A DNA stretch of 64,000 nucleotides, from assembly GCF_000381745.1 (NCBI RefSeq), contig NZ_KB906979.1:1-64000 (forward strand). Direction: 5' to 3'. Below are positions 18,279 through 27,609 of this stretch, piece by piece (within the stretch, counting starts at the first letter, position 1; every line of letters starts with the position of its first letter). The stretch is from Psychromonas ossibalaenae ATCC BAA-1528 (GTDB taxonomy: Bacteria; Pseudomonadota; Gammaproteobacteria; Enterobacterales; Psychromonadaceae). Made by a program: the position numbers and the translations under genes. The notes below the pieces were generated by a model. The model worked only from the letters and a program-made list of their open reading frames with translations, was not told the origin of the DNA and searched no databases.

Positions 18279-18998
18279 TTGTTTTATAAAAGCTTAATTC
18301 TTCTATTGTTTTTATCACTTAACAGCAGTCTGCTGTCGGCGCTGCATGGCCCGCAGTCTGCACCTGTAAAGCAGCGTTATACCTACGATCTTTTTTACAA
18401 AAAAATAACCGTAGGAGAAATAATCCGGGAGTTACAGTATGAGGGAGAAAAAATCACTGCTGATACTCGCGCGGATTTATCTTTTTTGTATATCTATTTT
18501 GGTGGTAATCAGCTTTCTGAAATGTACTGGGATAAAAACTCGCAGATGTTTTTAAGTAAAAGTTTTCAACGAAACAGTGTTGGATTTTCTCGTGTCAGTA
18601 TGACGGCCGAATTTTTTAAAGACGGACATCAAAGCACGATACTGCGGAATGGCAAGCGCCGGACCTTTTTAAATGAGCAAGACAAAATCATCGATTTTAA
18701 TACGCTTTTTGTGCAGATCAGTGAAGGCCTTAAAGCCGGCAAGACACATTTCGAGTTTTACATGCAGACATCAGACTCCGTGGAACACTATTTTTTCGAA
18801 GTAACCGCTAAAGAAAAAATAGACAGCAGTTTTGGTAAACTGGATACATATCGTCTGCAGCAGACGGGAAAAAATGACCGCACGCTTATCGCCTGGTTTG
18901 CACCACAGATTGATTATCAGATGGTGAAGTTTATTTATAAACGCAAAATTCTGGATATTCGCGGCGAATTACGTGAACAGTCAAAAGTTGATTTGTAA
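18279..18998 (+). CDS. exported protein, DUF6134/DUF3108-like
   Basis: A 239-residue protein with a clear signal peptide (SLILLLFLSLNSSLLSALHG). The mature part is beta-rich: RYTYDLFYKKITVGEIIREL, then many strands with charged turns. This resembles DUF6134/DUF3108 proteins, which are thought to be outer-membrane-facing or periplasmic barrels of unknown role. The start is TTG 18279 with an AAGGTG ribosome site 5 bases upstream; no ATG fits the signal peptide. It is 20 bp from the convergent SagB-type gene. Family assignment is moderate, export is firm. Confidence 0.65.
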   Translation: MFYKSLILLLFLSLNSSLLSALHGPQSAPVKQRYTYDLFYKKITVGEIIRELQYEGEKITADTRADLSFLYIYFGGNQLSEMYWDKNSQMFLSKSFQRNSVGFSRVSMTAEFFKDGHQSTILRNGKRRTFLNEQDKIIDFNTLFVQISEGLKAGKTHFEFYMQTSDSVEHYFFEVTAKEKIDSSFGKLDTYRLQQTGKNDRTLIAWFAPQIDYQMVKFIYKRKILDIRGELREQSKVDL

Positions 18999-19017
18999 GC
19001 TGTTTCGCTGGTAAAAG

Positions 19018-20634
19018 TTAGATTTTACGCTGTAAATGCCAGTAGGGAGCTTTAGTCTGCAGGCGTGGATCATCCCGCTGTTTACCGACTGTAAAGTGGT
19101 ACAGATCCTGCCACTGTTGATCTTTTAATCCCAGCAGCTCATGCATCTGGTCATCAAAAAAACAGCCTATGCCGGTACCCCGCATTGAAAAAGCTTCAGC
19201 TTCTAAATACAGCAGCTGGCCGAGCAGACCACACTCCCAGAATAAACGTGCATACATACTCGGGGTATTGCTCAGAAGCTTATCAAAACGGGCGATCATT
19301 GCCAGGCTGTAGGCACTGTCTGATGCAATTGCCTGCTGGCAGCTGATCTCCCGCGCCTGCTGTCGAAAATCACCTTTCTTTAATAAGAATAATGGAACTC
19401 CAGCCTGCACCTCCTGCCAGAGAAAATTTCTATCGCACTGCTCCTGCAGCTGTGTTAAGTGTAAAGGGCTGCGTACCAGCATATATAACCCCGGTTCCAG
19501 CCCTTGTACAGCATGAACAAAAACAGCAAAATGCACTTCAGAGGCATGGGGATAAATATCAAGAGGGCAAGTTTGTGTTGTCAGGGTTTTTGCTAAACTG
19601 TGAATAAAAACAGCCAGGGTTATGTGACTACTGTTGAGCTCATATTCTTGTGCACTGCGTCTTTTTCTAATAATGGTTTCTGCGCTATAGCTGGATTGTA
19701 TTTTATCTTGCTGAACGCTAGTTAACGGCTGCTGCAGCTCCAGCTCTTCAGCATATGATCGCGCAGCCAGCTGCACTGAGTGGATAATTGTCCAGTCAAT
19801 ATGCTCTTCACTAAGACGGTTTGGCGGATAGGGGTAATCAGGTGTGTTCTGAGCGGCAAACCATGCTGTGATTTTTTCTATATGCGGCTTCTTAGTACTG
19901 ATCCAGCAGAGACAGGCTCCATGCTCTGCTTCGCTATTGTGCCTGTCTCTGTTTTCTAGTCCCAGGAAATGATCCAGGCAGTGTTCGTCGACCTGCGGGA
20001 GCATAGTCATTTTCCAGCCGTTAAGCTGACAGGCATAACGAAGCGAGCCTAAAGCATGGCCGAGATCAAGCTGACAGTAACGGTACGCTCTTTCCCCGTA
20101 TTTCCAGGCTTCTCTCCAGGCAATAGAGGTTAAAATCAGTGCAAAACCATCAAGTGTTTTAAAACACTCTGCCTGCTCTGTGTTCAATAATGCCGTTTCT
20201 TCAAGCACATGTAAGTAGGGCTGATAATGACAGACAGATGCTTTTTGTTGAGCGCACTCAGGTAAGACGAGATAACATTCACTAGGGTGAAGGTTGCCGC
20301 TTGATGGATTCATTCTTAATGCCCATTGCGTATCGCCATACTTTTTCCATGCGGACAGTCCCATGCCAAGTTCAAGCATAATGGCGATAGTGTTTAATGA
20401 AACTTCAGCTGCTGGTACAAGATCTGCCTGGTACAGCGTCTGATAAGACAGGCTGCGCTCCTGCTGTTGTAACGGCAGCTTAATCTGCGGAGCCCCTAAA
20501 TAGTCGCGAAAAGGTGCGGGTTGATTCTGCCAGTCCATATATCCGGATGAACGTGCGGGGTGATCCGGGAAGTGCTTAGTTTCCTGATGATAATGTTTCA
20601 CTATACTGCAGCGTTGACTGTGCGCATCTTTCAT
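19018..20634 (-). CDS. SagB/ThcOx-type nitroreductase-fold oxidoreductase
   Basis: A 538-residue protein with two tandem nitroreductase-like halves. The first has RMNPSSGNLHPSECYLV, a hallmark of SagB/ThcOx FMN dehydrogenases; the second has RKRRSAQEYE near residue 310 and ends with a second FMN-fold core (FWECGLLGQLLYLEAEAFSMRGTGIGCFF in outline). Such enzymes oxidise azolines to azoles in RiPP maturation, usually beside YcaO and ThiF-like proteins. No precursor peptide, YcaO or transporter adjoins this one. Two-domain stand-alone forms occur in proteobacteria and are uncharacterised. Confidence 0.8.
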   Translation of the reverse strand: MKDAHSQRCSIVKHYHQETKHFPDHPARSSGYMDWQNQPAPFRDYLGAPQIKLPLQQQERSLSYQTLYQADLVPAAEVSLNTIAIMLELGMGLSAWKKYGDTQWALRMNPSSGNLHPSECYLVLPECAQQKASVCHYQPYLHVLEETALLNTEQAECFKTLDGFALILTSIAWREAWKYGERAYRYCQLDLGHALGSLRYACQLNGWKMTMLPQVDEHCLDHFLGLENRDRHNSEAEHGACLCWISTKKPHIEKITAWFAAQNTPDYPYPPNRLSEEHIDWTIIHSVQLAARSYAEELELQQPLTSVQQDKIQSSYSAETIIRKRRSAQEYELNSSHITLAVFIHSLAKTLTTQTCPLDIYPHASEVHFAVFVHAVQGLEPGLYMLVRSPLHLTQLQEQCDRNFLWQEVQAGVPLFLLKKGDFRQQAREISCQQAIASDSAYSLAMIARFDKLLSNTPSMYARLFWECGLLGQLLYLEAEAFSMRGTGIGCFFDDQMHELLGLKDQQWQDLYHFTVGKQRDDPRLQTKAPYWHLQRKI

Positions 20635-20736
20635 TTTATTTATCTCGAGGGTTAGACAAAAAGAAGTGTATAACGGGCGCTAGCTTAACAGCATAGCAGC
20701 CCCGGCTTAAAGTGCACAGGTACAAGCGTTTTAAGA

Positions 20737-22215
20737 TTAACGGCAGCGGTTAAGATTGAAGCTGAAGGTGGTACCATGCCCTAATTCACTGCTTACACGA
20801 ATTTCAGATTTCAACAGGCTTAACAGTTTATGGGTGATGGCCAGCCCTAAACCGCTATGTTCTTTTTGATCATTCACTGCGTTGCTGGCACGATATCTTG
20901 GATCAAAAACATAGGCTAATTCTGCCGCATTAATACCGCTGCCGTTATCGATTACCTGCAGTTTAAGCTGGTTAACGGTTTGTTCAGAAACTTTAATAAT
21001 AATTTTTCCATTTTCAGCGGTATGACGAACAGCATTTTCAAGCAGATTAGTTAATACTCTCTCCAGCTTACCAATATCGGAATAGACATTAAATGTACAT
21101 TGTTCAGGCTGCACACTTAAGCTGATGTTTTTTTCGCCTGCTTTGTATGAAAATTTGGCTGCAATATCATGCAGCAGTTCGCCCAAAGGAAAGCTTTCGA
21201 GATTAAGAGTGACCTGTTCGTCCTGCAGGTGAGCTAACTCAAATATCTGCTCGACAAGTTTATTTAACTGGCTGGCGTTTTTAAAAGCAATATCAATAAA
21301 GCGCTGCTGCTGCTGCTCGGACAGATCGCGGCCTTTTAATTTTACTGTTTCAAGGTAACCCTGCAGTGAAGCAAGCGGGGTTCTTAAATCATGCGATAAA
21401 TGCATTAATAATTCGCGTCTTTGTTTATCGCTGCTCTGCAGCTGTGCCAATTGATAATTTATCTGCTCTGCCATCTCGTTAAATGCCGAGCCTAATTCAT
21501 GTACTTCATTATGTGCGGCAGAGGGCCAGTCATTAAGCTGTAGTTTTGATTTTTCAAATCCGGCAATACGAAAAGCACGCATACTGCTGCTGAGTTTTTG
21601 TAACGGCAAAGTTAGAAAACGTAATAAACCAAGCAAAACGAAAAAAAAGAAAATAACCGCACCCAGCAGCAGACCAATGGACTGAGACAGATGCTGGTTA
21701 GACTGAATATCTGAAAAAATCGAGTCGTAAATTTCACCTCGGATGATGATATATAAATAAGTCTGCAGTTTATCGCCGTTGTACACGGCTGAAGCTGAAA
21801 ATATTTTTTGCCCTTCATGGTTTCTTGGATCGTCACCGTAGATTGGTAATGAGCGGCTGCGAGAAATGAAGGCGTTTAACGGTTCGAGATCCACTTTTTG
21901 CCGTTTAACTTTATCAGGCTCAGCGGAGTAACTGATTATTTTTCCTTTACTATCGAGAAGATAAAATTCAAAGCTGGGGCCAAGAATCATCAAACTGTGA
22001 AACAGGTTTTTTAATGCATCATGGTCATAGAGCCCTTCTTTTAATAGTGGATTATCCTAGGCAAGGTGATCTGCAATAGAAAGGTGCAGACGCTGCTCTG
22101 CTTCGTTACGTGATAACTGTTCAAGGTTTTCTGACCACCAGATAAATAGTCCGGTAATCAAGATAAATATAATAACGAGAGATAACGACAGTCTTTGGTA
22201 TAAAGTTACTTTCAT
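20737..22215 (-). pseudogene. sensor histidine kinase interrupted by an amber codon
   Basis: Read from ATG 22215, which overlaps the stop of the response regulator as ATGA, the gene codes for 492 residues with one in-frame TAG at codon 53 (plus-strand 22057-22059). Before it lies the first membrane helix (LSLSLVIIFILITGLFIWW). After it come a periplasmic sensor, a second helix (about 90 residues on), HAMP, HisKA with H in HLSHDLRTPLASLQGY, and HATPase_c with N and G boxes intact (LLENAVRH, DNGSGI, HSGLGLAI). A glutamine codon CAG would restore it. The 418-residue remainder from ATG 21993 lacks the first helix and would not insert normally. Confidence 0.8.
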
Positions 22216-22958
22216 TTAGCTGTACCTTCGGGGTTAAATTTATAACCTACCCCGAATACTGTTTGGATAATCGGAGTGACTGCTTCGCTTAAAGGTGCTT
22301 TTGTATCCGCTGACAGTTTGTTACGCAGCCGGTTGATATGAGAATTAACCGTGTGTTCATAACCACTATGCTGATAACCCCATACCTGCTCAAGTAACTG
22401 CGTGCGTGAAAATACCTGATTAGGATGGCGGGCCATAAAACTTAATAAATCAAATTCGGTTGAGGTAAGGTCTAATATTTTTGTATTTAAAAGTGCCTGA
22501 TGACTGCGCAGGTCAATCTTCAGCCTGCCGCTGCGGATAACGGTATCGTCCGGGCTGTGTTTATTGTCATTACTGCGGCTTTTTTCTAATAGATGCACCC
22601 GCCGTAATAAAGCATGTACTCTTGCCTGAAGTTCACGAATACTGAAAGGTTTAGTCATGTAGTCGTCAGCTCCTACTTCTAGACCGACTACCCGGTCTAT
22701 TTCAGAGGTACGTGAAGTTAACATGAGTATTGCCTGCTCTGGTTTACTCTGTCGTACTTGTCTGCAGATATCCAGGCCGCTGCAGCCGGGCAGGGTGATG
22801 TCTAATATCAGCAGAGAATAATCACTGTCGACAGCCATAGCCAGACCGCTGTCACCGTTTTCACACAGCTCAACATGCATATTAAGGTCCTGCATATGTA
22901 CTTTAATCAGTTCGGCGATGTCCTGATCATCTTCAACAATCAGTATAGAGTCCTGCAT
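22212..22958 (-). CDS. OmpR-family response regulator
   Basis: A 248-residue regulator. The receiver has D53 in LLILDITLPG, the acidic pair in IVEDDQD and the conserved K in YMTKPFS; the C-terminal winged helix (about 145-245) carries RTQLLEQVWGYQHSGYEHTV and ends GVGYKF. It overlaps the kinase start by 4 bp (ATGA). The adjacent spondin-domain gene 128 bp upstream on the same strand is the natural target. With its kinase interrupted, its phosphorylation is in doubt. Confidence 0.9.
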   Translation of the reverse strand: MQDSILIVEDDQDIAELIKVHMQDLNMHVELCENGDSGLAMAVDSDYSLLILDITLPGCSGLDICRQVRQSKPEQAILMLTSRTSEIDRVVGLEVGADDYMTKPFSIRELQARVHALLRRVHLLEKSRSNDNKHSPDDTVIRSGRLKIDLRSHQALLNTKILDLTSTEFDLLSFMARHPNQVFSRTQLLEQVWGYQHSGYEHTVNSHINRLRNKLSADTKAPLSEAVTPIIQTVFGVGYKFNPEGTAK

Positions 22959-23018
22959 AGTTTTCCCTGTTTAGCATTTCAGGTGCCAATACATCTTAGG
23001 TTTCTAATATCATAGAAG

Positions 23019-23045
23019 CGGGCAGAGCTGTTTGCCAGGCCTGCC
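23019..23045. other. hairpin between spondin gene and response regulator
   Basis: GGGCAG and CTGCCC pair around a 15-base loop. There is no clear T-run after it on the minus strand. It may lower read-through from the spondin gene into the regulator genes. Confidence 0.35.
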
Positions 23046-23085
23046 CTGATTTGTCCAATAGTCTTTTATTTATTGCTCGTGATAC

Positions 23086-23802
23086 TCAGTGTTTTTTGCC
23101 CGATACGGTTACTGTTACTTTAGCAACAGGGTTTATCCAGCGGTGTACACGTTTGTCCAGATCGCTTTGCCCTGCGTTGAGCAGATCATCGCCAACTATG
23201 CCTCGATGGATATGAACTTTGCCGTTACTCTGCGGGTCGCTGATTCCTGTGCCGTTAACCCCTGCATCCCCGCCTGGTGCAGCCGGAATTCCCGGAACAC
23301 CCGGAGCGCCGCCGGCTCCGCCGACAATCAGTTCATCATTTGCTTCTGTACCGGCATCATAAGCATTCAGCAAGATGGTATAAGTGCCGTTTTTTCTGGG
23401 TATTTTCCAGCTGTCTAAACCAACAAAGCCGTCATTAGTCGGCAGCATCATAGCGGCAAGCGACAAGTATCTGTTGCCTTTAGCTGCTGATAAAGTAAAG
23501 CTGCTGCTTGCAGATCCGCTTAATAAACCTGCCGCAGGATTTTCGACTAAATCCGCGCCGGCAGCTGCAAGAGTGCCGCTGACACCTGAAATGTCACCGC
23601 CTTCTGCGAGAGCCTGAAGCTCAGCTGATGCGTCGGACGCGCTAGTAAAAATATTGGTGCCGCCGTTATGTGCCGCGGCAATAATCGGTGTGAAATAAAC
23701 GCCGTAGGTGAGGTTGGTTATAGTGATGTCGAGATCTTTAGCACCGGCACTTATGCTGAATAAGCTGATTAATCCGGCAGCTGCTAGTTGTTTGGTATTC
23801 AT
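23086..23802 (-). CDS. exported spondin-domain protein
   Basis: A 238-residue secreted or periplasmic protein. The signal peptide is MNTKQLAAAGLISLFSISAGA. The mature part matches bacterial Spondin_N proteins: DLDITITNLTYGVYFTPIIAAAH, a long loop, then SLAAMMLPTNDGFVGLDSW, and later NDELIVGGAGG with a Gly/Pro-rich loop before VHIHRGI. Eukaryotic spondin domains are matrix-adhesion folds; the bacterial role is unknown. An upstream start (23868) would add a poor N-terminus, so ATG 23802 is used. It lies upstream of a two-component pair on the same strand. Confidence 0.78.
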   Translation of the reverse strand: MNTKQLAAAGLISLFSISAGAKDLDITITNLTYGVYFTPIIAAAHNGGTNIFTSASDASAELQALAEGGDISGVSGTLAAAGADLVENPAAGLLSGSASSSFTLSAAKGNRYLSLAAMMLPTNDGFVGLDSWKIPRKNGTYTILLNAYDAGTEANDELIVGGAGGAPGVPGIPAAPGGDAGVNGTGISDPQSNGKVHIHRGIVGDDLLNAGQSDLDKRVHRWINPVAKVTVTVSGKKH

Positions 23803-24036
23803 TGTGAACTCCTTGTGTTGTCTGACAACAGTCAACAGTATAAACAGCACAAATAACGGAGTTATCACTGAGTTATTACAATTTAGTTGAGAAGACGTTT
23901 TTTTTGCGGCAGCTGAAAAATAAGAAGTGCATGAGTTTTAGAATCGTTTTGCCCCAGGCTGCTGATTATTAGACAGCAAAATGACTCAGTAAATGATGCA
24001 GCTGCCGCTGTTTTCCTCCAGGGGATGCGTGTAAAT

Positions 24037-25086
24037 TTAATCAGCCAGGCGTTTACTTATTTCAATAATACTGGATATGTTTTCTTGGAAAACAGTCACT
24101 AATGCCGGATCAAAGGCATGACCTGAGGAGGCTGAAATATAATTAACCGCTTCTTCGACGGGCCAGGCCTCCTTGTAAGATCTCTGTGTTGTCAGTGCAT
24201 CAAATACATCAGCGATGGCTGTAATACGTCCCTCAATGGGAATCGACTCGCCCCGCAGTTTAGACGGGTAGCCTTTTCCATCCCAGCGTTCGTGGTGGGA
24301 AAGAGCAATAACTCTGGCCATCTGCACTATATCTGAGTCATTACTGCCGATCAGCGCTTCCGCGAAAATAGTATGCTTGTCCATTATTAAGCGCTCGGCT
24401 TTGTCTAGTTTACCGGCTTTTAGCAGAATCTTATCAGGTATACCTATTTTACCAATATCATGTAGTGGCGCTGTCTGCTCAATCATATTAACCAGTTCTG
24501 CGGGCAGCCCGTAACCTTCGGCTAATATGCGCGCATATTTCCCTACTCGAATTACATGTTTGCCGGTGTCGTCATCTTTTAACTCACCTGCTACAGCAAG
24601 GCTGTGCAGTAAGGAATGAATTGATTTATTTAACTGCTTTGTCCGCAGTTGTATTTTTTGTTCCAGTATTTGATTATATTTCTCATGCAGCAGGTAACTC
24701 ACACGGATTTTAAGTAAGTTTTTTACTCTTAAGATGACTTCTACTTGATCAACGGGTTTATTAATAAAATCATTGGCACCGCATTCTAAAGCGTGGTTTC
24801 TTGTTTCTAAACCGGTTGTACCGGTAATTATGATAATCGGCAGTTGATCAGATTCATAGGTTTTTCTGACCTGCTGCATTACCTCAAAGCCGTTGAGATG
24901 GGGCATTTCCAGATCCAGTAAGATCAAGTCAATTCTCTGCTCTGCCAGGGTCGCTGCAATTTCTCTCGGATCAGTAAGGGTAACAACACCCGCACTAATT
25001 TCACTTTCAACCAGTTTAGTTAGAATTAGAACATTGGTGATTGAATCATCACAAATTAGAATATTCAGATCTTCAAAATTATCCAT
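24037..25086 (-). CDS. REC-HD-GYP cyclic di-GMP phosphodiesterase
   Basis: A 349-residue RpfG-type protein. Receiver: acidic pair in ICDDS, phospho-acceptor D58 in LILLDLEMPH, K in INKPVD. HD-GYP domain: PLHDIGKIGIPD (HD metal pair), HHERWDGKGYPSKL (GYP motif) and DVFDALTTQRSY. It should hydrolyse c-di-GMP to GMP when phosphorylated. ATG 25086 is chosen because the open frame upstream (to 25161) has an atypical basic N-terminus. No kinase adjoins it, so its partner is elsewhere. Confidence 0.9.
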   Translation of the reverse strand: MDNFEDLNILICDDSITNVLILTKLVESEISAGVVTLTDPREIAATLAEQRIDLILLDLEMPHLNGFEVMQQVRKTYESDQLPIIIITGTTGLETRNHALECGANDFINKPVDQVEVILRVKNLLKIRVSYLLHEKYNQILEQKIQLRTKQLNKSIHSLLHSLAVAGELKDDDTGKHVIRVGKYARILAEGYGLPAELVNMIEQTAPLHDIGKIGIPDKILLKAGKLDKAERLIMDKHTIFAEALIGSNDSDIVQMARVIALSHHERWDGKGYPSKLRGESIPIEGRITAIADVFDALTTQRSYKEAWPVEEAVNYISASSGHAFDPALVTVFQENISSIIEISKRLAD

Positions 25087-25488
25087 TTTATTTGTACTCT
25101 TCTGTCGGATAAGATGATTAGTTTTTGCTTTTTTACAACAACTTATAATCAAACGTAGCACTATCTTTTTTAAATAAAAGGCACCATTTATCTGCCTTCA
25201 TATCAGATTATAGTCAACATAAAGTGTTTTATAATATATTGTTGTCACAAATGGTTGATGGTGAGTGATTTGTTATTTTTACATTAACGTTAGGGACGAG
25301 GTAGAGAAGGTTACGCACTGCAAAATATGCTTTGATCTGCGCTGTTTTAAAGGTTAATAAACAAAAAAATCAGCTGATTTTCCAAGCTTGAATGTGCTTT
25401 ATCGTAGCTTTTAGGTAAGAGTAACGAAGTCGTGCTGCTGTTGCTTTTGGATTAATTAAAGCATCATATTAAGCCCGGTATAAGCACT
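25087..25488. other. intergenic region upstream of the HD-GYP gene
   Basis: About 400 bp with no supported gene. It presumably holds the leftward promoter of the HD-GYP gene. I see no long inverted repeat or conserved RNA. Confidence 0.4.
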
Positions 25489-25813
25489 GCATTATCAGCT
25501 ATACTAACAAAGCTTTATCTTGCCTGTGCAGGGGTTGCCGCTGTTGTTCACGCTAAGGAATGTTTATTATGAATCAAGTAAATCTATTGCTAACGTCGGT
25601 GCACAAGTTCCTGAAATGAAAAATTCGCCTATTGCTGTTGATACTGATGATGAATTTTAAGTACTCAGGCAGGAGGTGGAAGAACAGCCCTGTTGTTATT
25701 TTAATAATGTTAGTTATGCAGATGGAAGTTATGTGCACAGCGGTACAGATGTACTGGTGTGCAGTAAGGGGCTGTGGATATACCAGAGCAGCAGTGATAT
25801 TGATAACCCCTGA
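25489..25813 (+). pseudogene. probable DUF1496-family exported protein, degraded
   Basis: Two reading frames together look like one small exported protein. Frame 1 (25489-25572) reads LTKLYLACAGVAAVVHAKEC, a signal peptide, then stops. Frame 2 continues ESSKSIANVGAQVPEM, meets TAA at 25658, then reads CCYFNNVSYADGSYVHSGTD and VLVCSKGLWIYQSSSD to a stop at 25811. The last part matches the DUF1496 pattern C-Y/F-Y-x-x-x-x-Y-x-x-G...LxC. There is also no ATG for the signal peptide (ATA where one would fit). One frameshift, one stop and a lost start suggest an old pseudogene. A good terminator still follows. Confidence 0.5.
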
Positions 25814-25880
25814 TCTTTAAGAACAGCAGTACCATTGAGCTGAAAGTACAGAAAAAATATATGTGTTTCTCTCTAACCAG

Positions 25881-25937
25881 CACTGAACCCGACTTTATTG
25901 ACCATATGGTTTTACTTGCGGGTTCAGTGTTTTTTTT
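25881..25937 (+). terminator. terminator after the DUF1496 remnant
   Basis: CACTGAACCCG (25881-25891) pairs with CGGGTTCAGTG (25919-25929) and is followed by eight T. It is an intact rho-independent terminator for rightward transcription. It also lies just past the end of the leftward LysR gene at 25970. Confidence 0.8.
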
Positions 25938-25969
25938 ATCTATCTTATAGTAAAACCTGTTTTCTGCGC

Positions 25970-26845
25970 TTATTCAAGCAGGGTGGTAAATTGTTCAGCC
26001 AGCCAGAGACAGGCCGGCCCCATAATTCGATTTTTAGGAGTAATACGTTCAACGGGGATCGACCAGGCTTTATGATCAAAACTTAGTTTTAAAGCATGCA
26101 GTTGACCGGAAATCAGCTCTTTTTCGACTAAGTGCCAGGGTAGGTAACCCCAGCCTATTCCTTTTTCTATATATCGCAGCTGCATACGGTAATCATTCGC
26201 CCACCATATTAGCGGCGCTAGGGGCACTGACTGAGACTGATTATTATAGAGGCCTTTAACCATAAGCTGGCGATGGGCTGTTAACTGCGGAGCTGATACG
26301 ATTGAAAGCTTTGCTAAGGGGTGAACGGGACTAACGACTGCCGTAAATGCTATGCTGCCTATGTAACAGAGGTCGACTTCGGTAGTGAATGACATATCAC
26401 TGTACATCAGTGCAATATCGGCACCCCCGTTATTTACCAGATCAATAATATCTGAACTGGCTGCAGAAAAGACCTCCAGTGAAGTCGCTGGAAAACGCAC
26501 TGCAAACTGTTCAATAATGTTATAAAAGCTCTCCAGCAGCAGGCCGTCATCAATGACTATGCTAAGTTTACTCTCTTCATTATTGTTCAGCGCATTAGCC
26601 GCACACTCAAATTCATGTACCTGCTGCAGAGCTGCTTCAGCAAATGTCAGTAGATGCTGACCCGCCTCGGTTAATTTTGGTTTACGTGTCGAACGGTCAA
26701 ATAGTTGATTATTTACATCTATTTCTAAGTTTGCTATGCCCTGGCTTACTGCAGACTGGACCTTGCCCAGCTTCTTAGCGCACGCTGAAAAAGAGCCTAG
26801 TTTAGCGCACAGGACAAACATTTTTAATTGTTCTAAATTACACAT
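25970..26845 (-). CDS. LysR-family regulator of the PACE gene
   Basis: A 291-residue LysR protein. The helix-turn-helix is in GSFSACAKKLGKVQSAVSQG (residues 18-37), followed by FDRSTRKPKLTEAG; the effector domain runs from about 90. It is divergent from the PACE efflux gene with 88 bp between them and a palindrome there. In Acinetobacter the AceI PACE pump is activated by the LysR protein AceR, so the arrangement suggests the same logic. Confidence 0.85.
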   Translation of the reverse strand: MCNLEQLKMFVLCAKLGSFSACAKKLGKVQSAVSQGIANLEIDVNNQLFDRSTRKPKLTEAGQHLLTFAEAALQQVHEFECAANALNNNEESKLSIVIDDGLLLESFYNIIEQFAVRFPATSLEVFSAASSDIIDLVNNGGADIALMYSDMSFTTEVDLCYIGSIAFTAVVSPVHPLAKLSIVSAPQLTAHRQLMVKGLYNNQSQSVPLAPLIWWANDYRMQLRYIEKGIGWGYLPWHLVEKELISGQLHALKLSFDHKAWSIPVERITPKNRIMGPACLWLAEQFTTLLE

Positions 26846-26883
26846 ACTATCACCAAAACTGATACTAACTAACTAGACCTCAT

Positions 26884-26899
26884 TGTATATTCATATACA
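26884..26899. promoter_or_regulatory. candidate LysR operator
   Basis: TGTATA-TTCA-TATACA is a perfect dyad with the T-N11-A form of LysR sites. It lies 38 bp upstream of the regulator and 34 bp upstream of the efflux gene. Confidence 0.5.
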
Positions 26900-26933
26900 T
26901 TGACTGTGAATTTATTATTTAAGGAATAAAAGC

Positions 26934-27356
26934 ATGTCTATCAAAGAACGTATTTTTCACAGCATATTATTTGAAGTAATAGCGCTAATTATATTAATCA
27001 GTTTATCTAAAGCATTTACTGACCATAACCCGGCAACGGTCAGCGGCTTAGCCATTTCCCTTTCACTTACCGCAATGCTTTGGAATTACGTTTATAATCT
27101 AGGGTTTGATAAAATATTCGGTGCGGAGCGTTTATCTCGAGGGGTTGTAAAACGTTTAGGTCATGGAGTTGGATTTGAAATAGGGTTGCTAACTGTGAGC
27201 ATGCCGATGATTATGTGGGTACTGGATCGAGATTTCATTTCTGTTTTCATGATAAATATCGGGCTGTCATTATTCTTCGTAGTTTATGCCGTTATTTATA
27301 ATTGGAGTTACGATACTATTCGTGAAAATTTTAAACCTGCAGCTATAGAAGTGTAA
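26934..27356 (+). CDS. PACE-family efflux transporter
   Basis: A 140-residue inner-membrane protein with four helices forming two tandem bacterial transmembrane-pair domains. The N-terminus ERIFHSILFEVIALII places E14 where AceI has its functional Glu15. The second pair begins KRLGHGVGFEIGLL. PACE pumps export biguanides such as chlorhexidine and, natively, short-chain diamines such as cadaverine and putrescine. The divergent LysR gene is its likely regulator. Confidence 0.87.
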   Translation: MSIKERIFHSILFEVIALIILISLSKAFTDHNPATVSGLAISLSLTAMLWNYVYNLGFDKIFGAERLSRGVVKRLGHGVGFEIGLLTVSMPMIMWVLDRDFISVFMINIGLSLFFVVYAVIYNWSYDTIRENFKPAAIEV

Positions 27357-27409
27357 TAAAATAAGTGCTTTCAATCTGACCTAAATTTAAAATCAGGTGT
27401 TGAATATTT

Positions 27410-27441
27410 AAAAGGGCTTCTACTTTTGTAAAAGCCCTTTT
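27410..27441. terminator. bidirectional terminator
   Basis: AAAAGGGCTT (27410-27419) and AAGCCCTTTT (27432-27441) form a perfect 10-bp stem with A and T runs on both sides. It lies between the convergent PACE and ablB genes and can serve both. Confidence 0.8.
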
Positions 27442-27609
27442 AAATTAGTTGAAGCATGGCTGCTGTTCAGTGATTGCTGGTAATGGAGACTACAGGAATC
27501 AATGTTTATTAAATATATTTTAAGGAAAAAACTGTAATTAAGTTTGTGACTTTGGGGGGATACAGCCTATGCGGCGCTTCTCTCCCCCTAAACTGTTGAA
27601 CTCTCTTGT

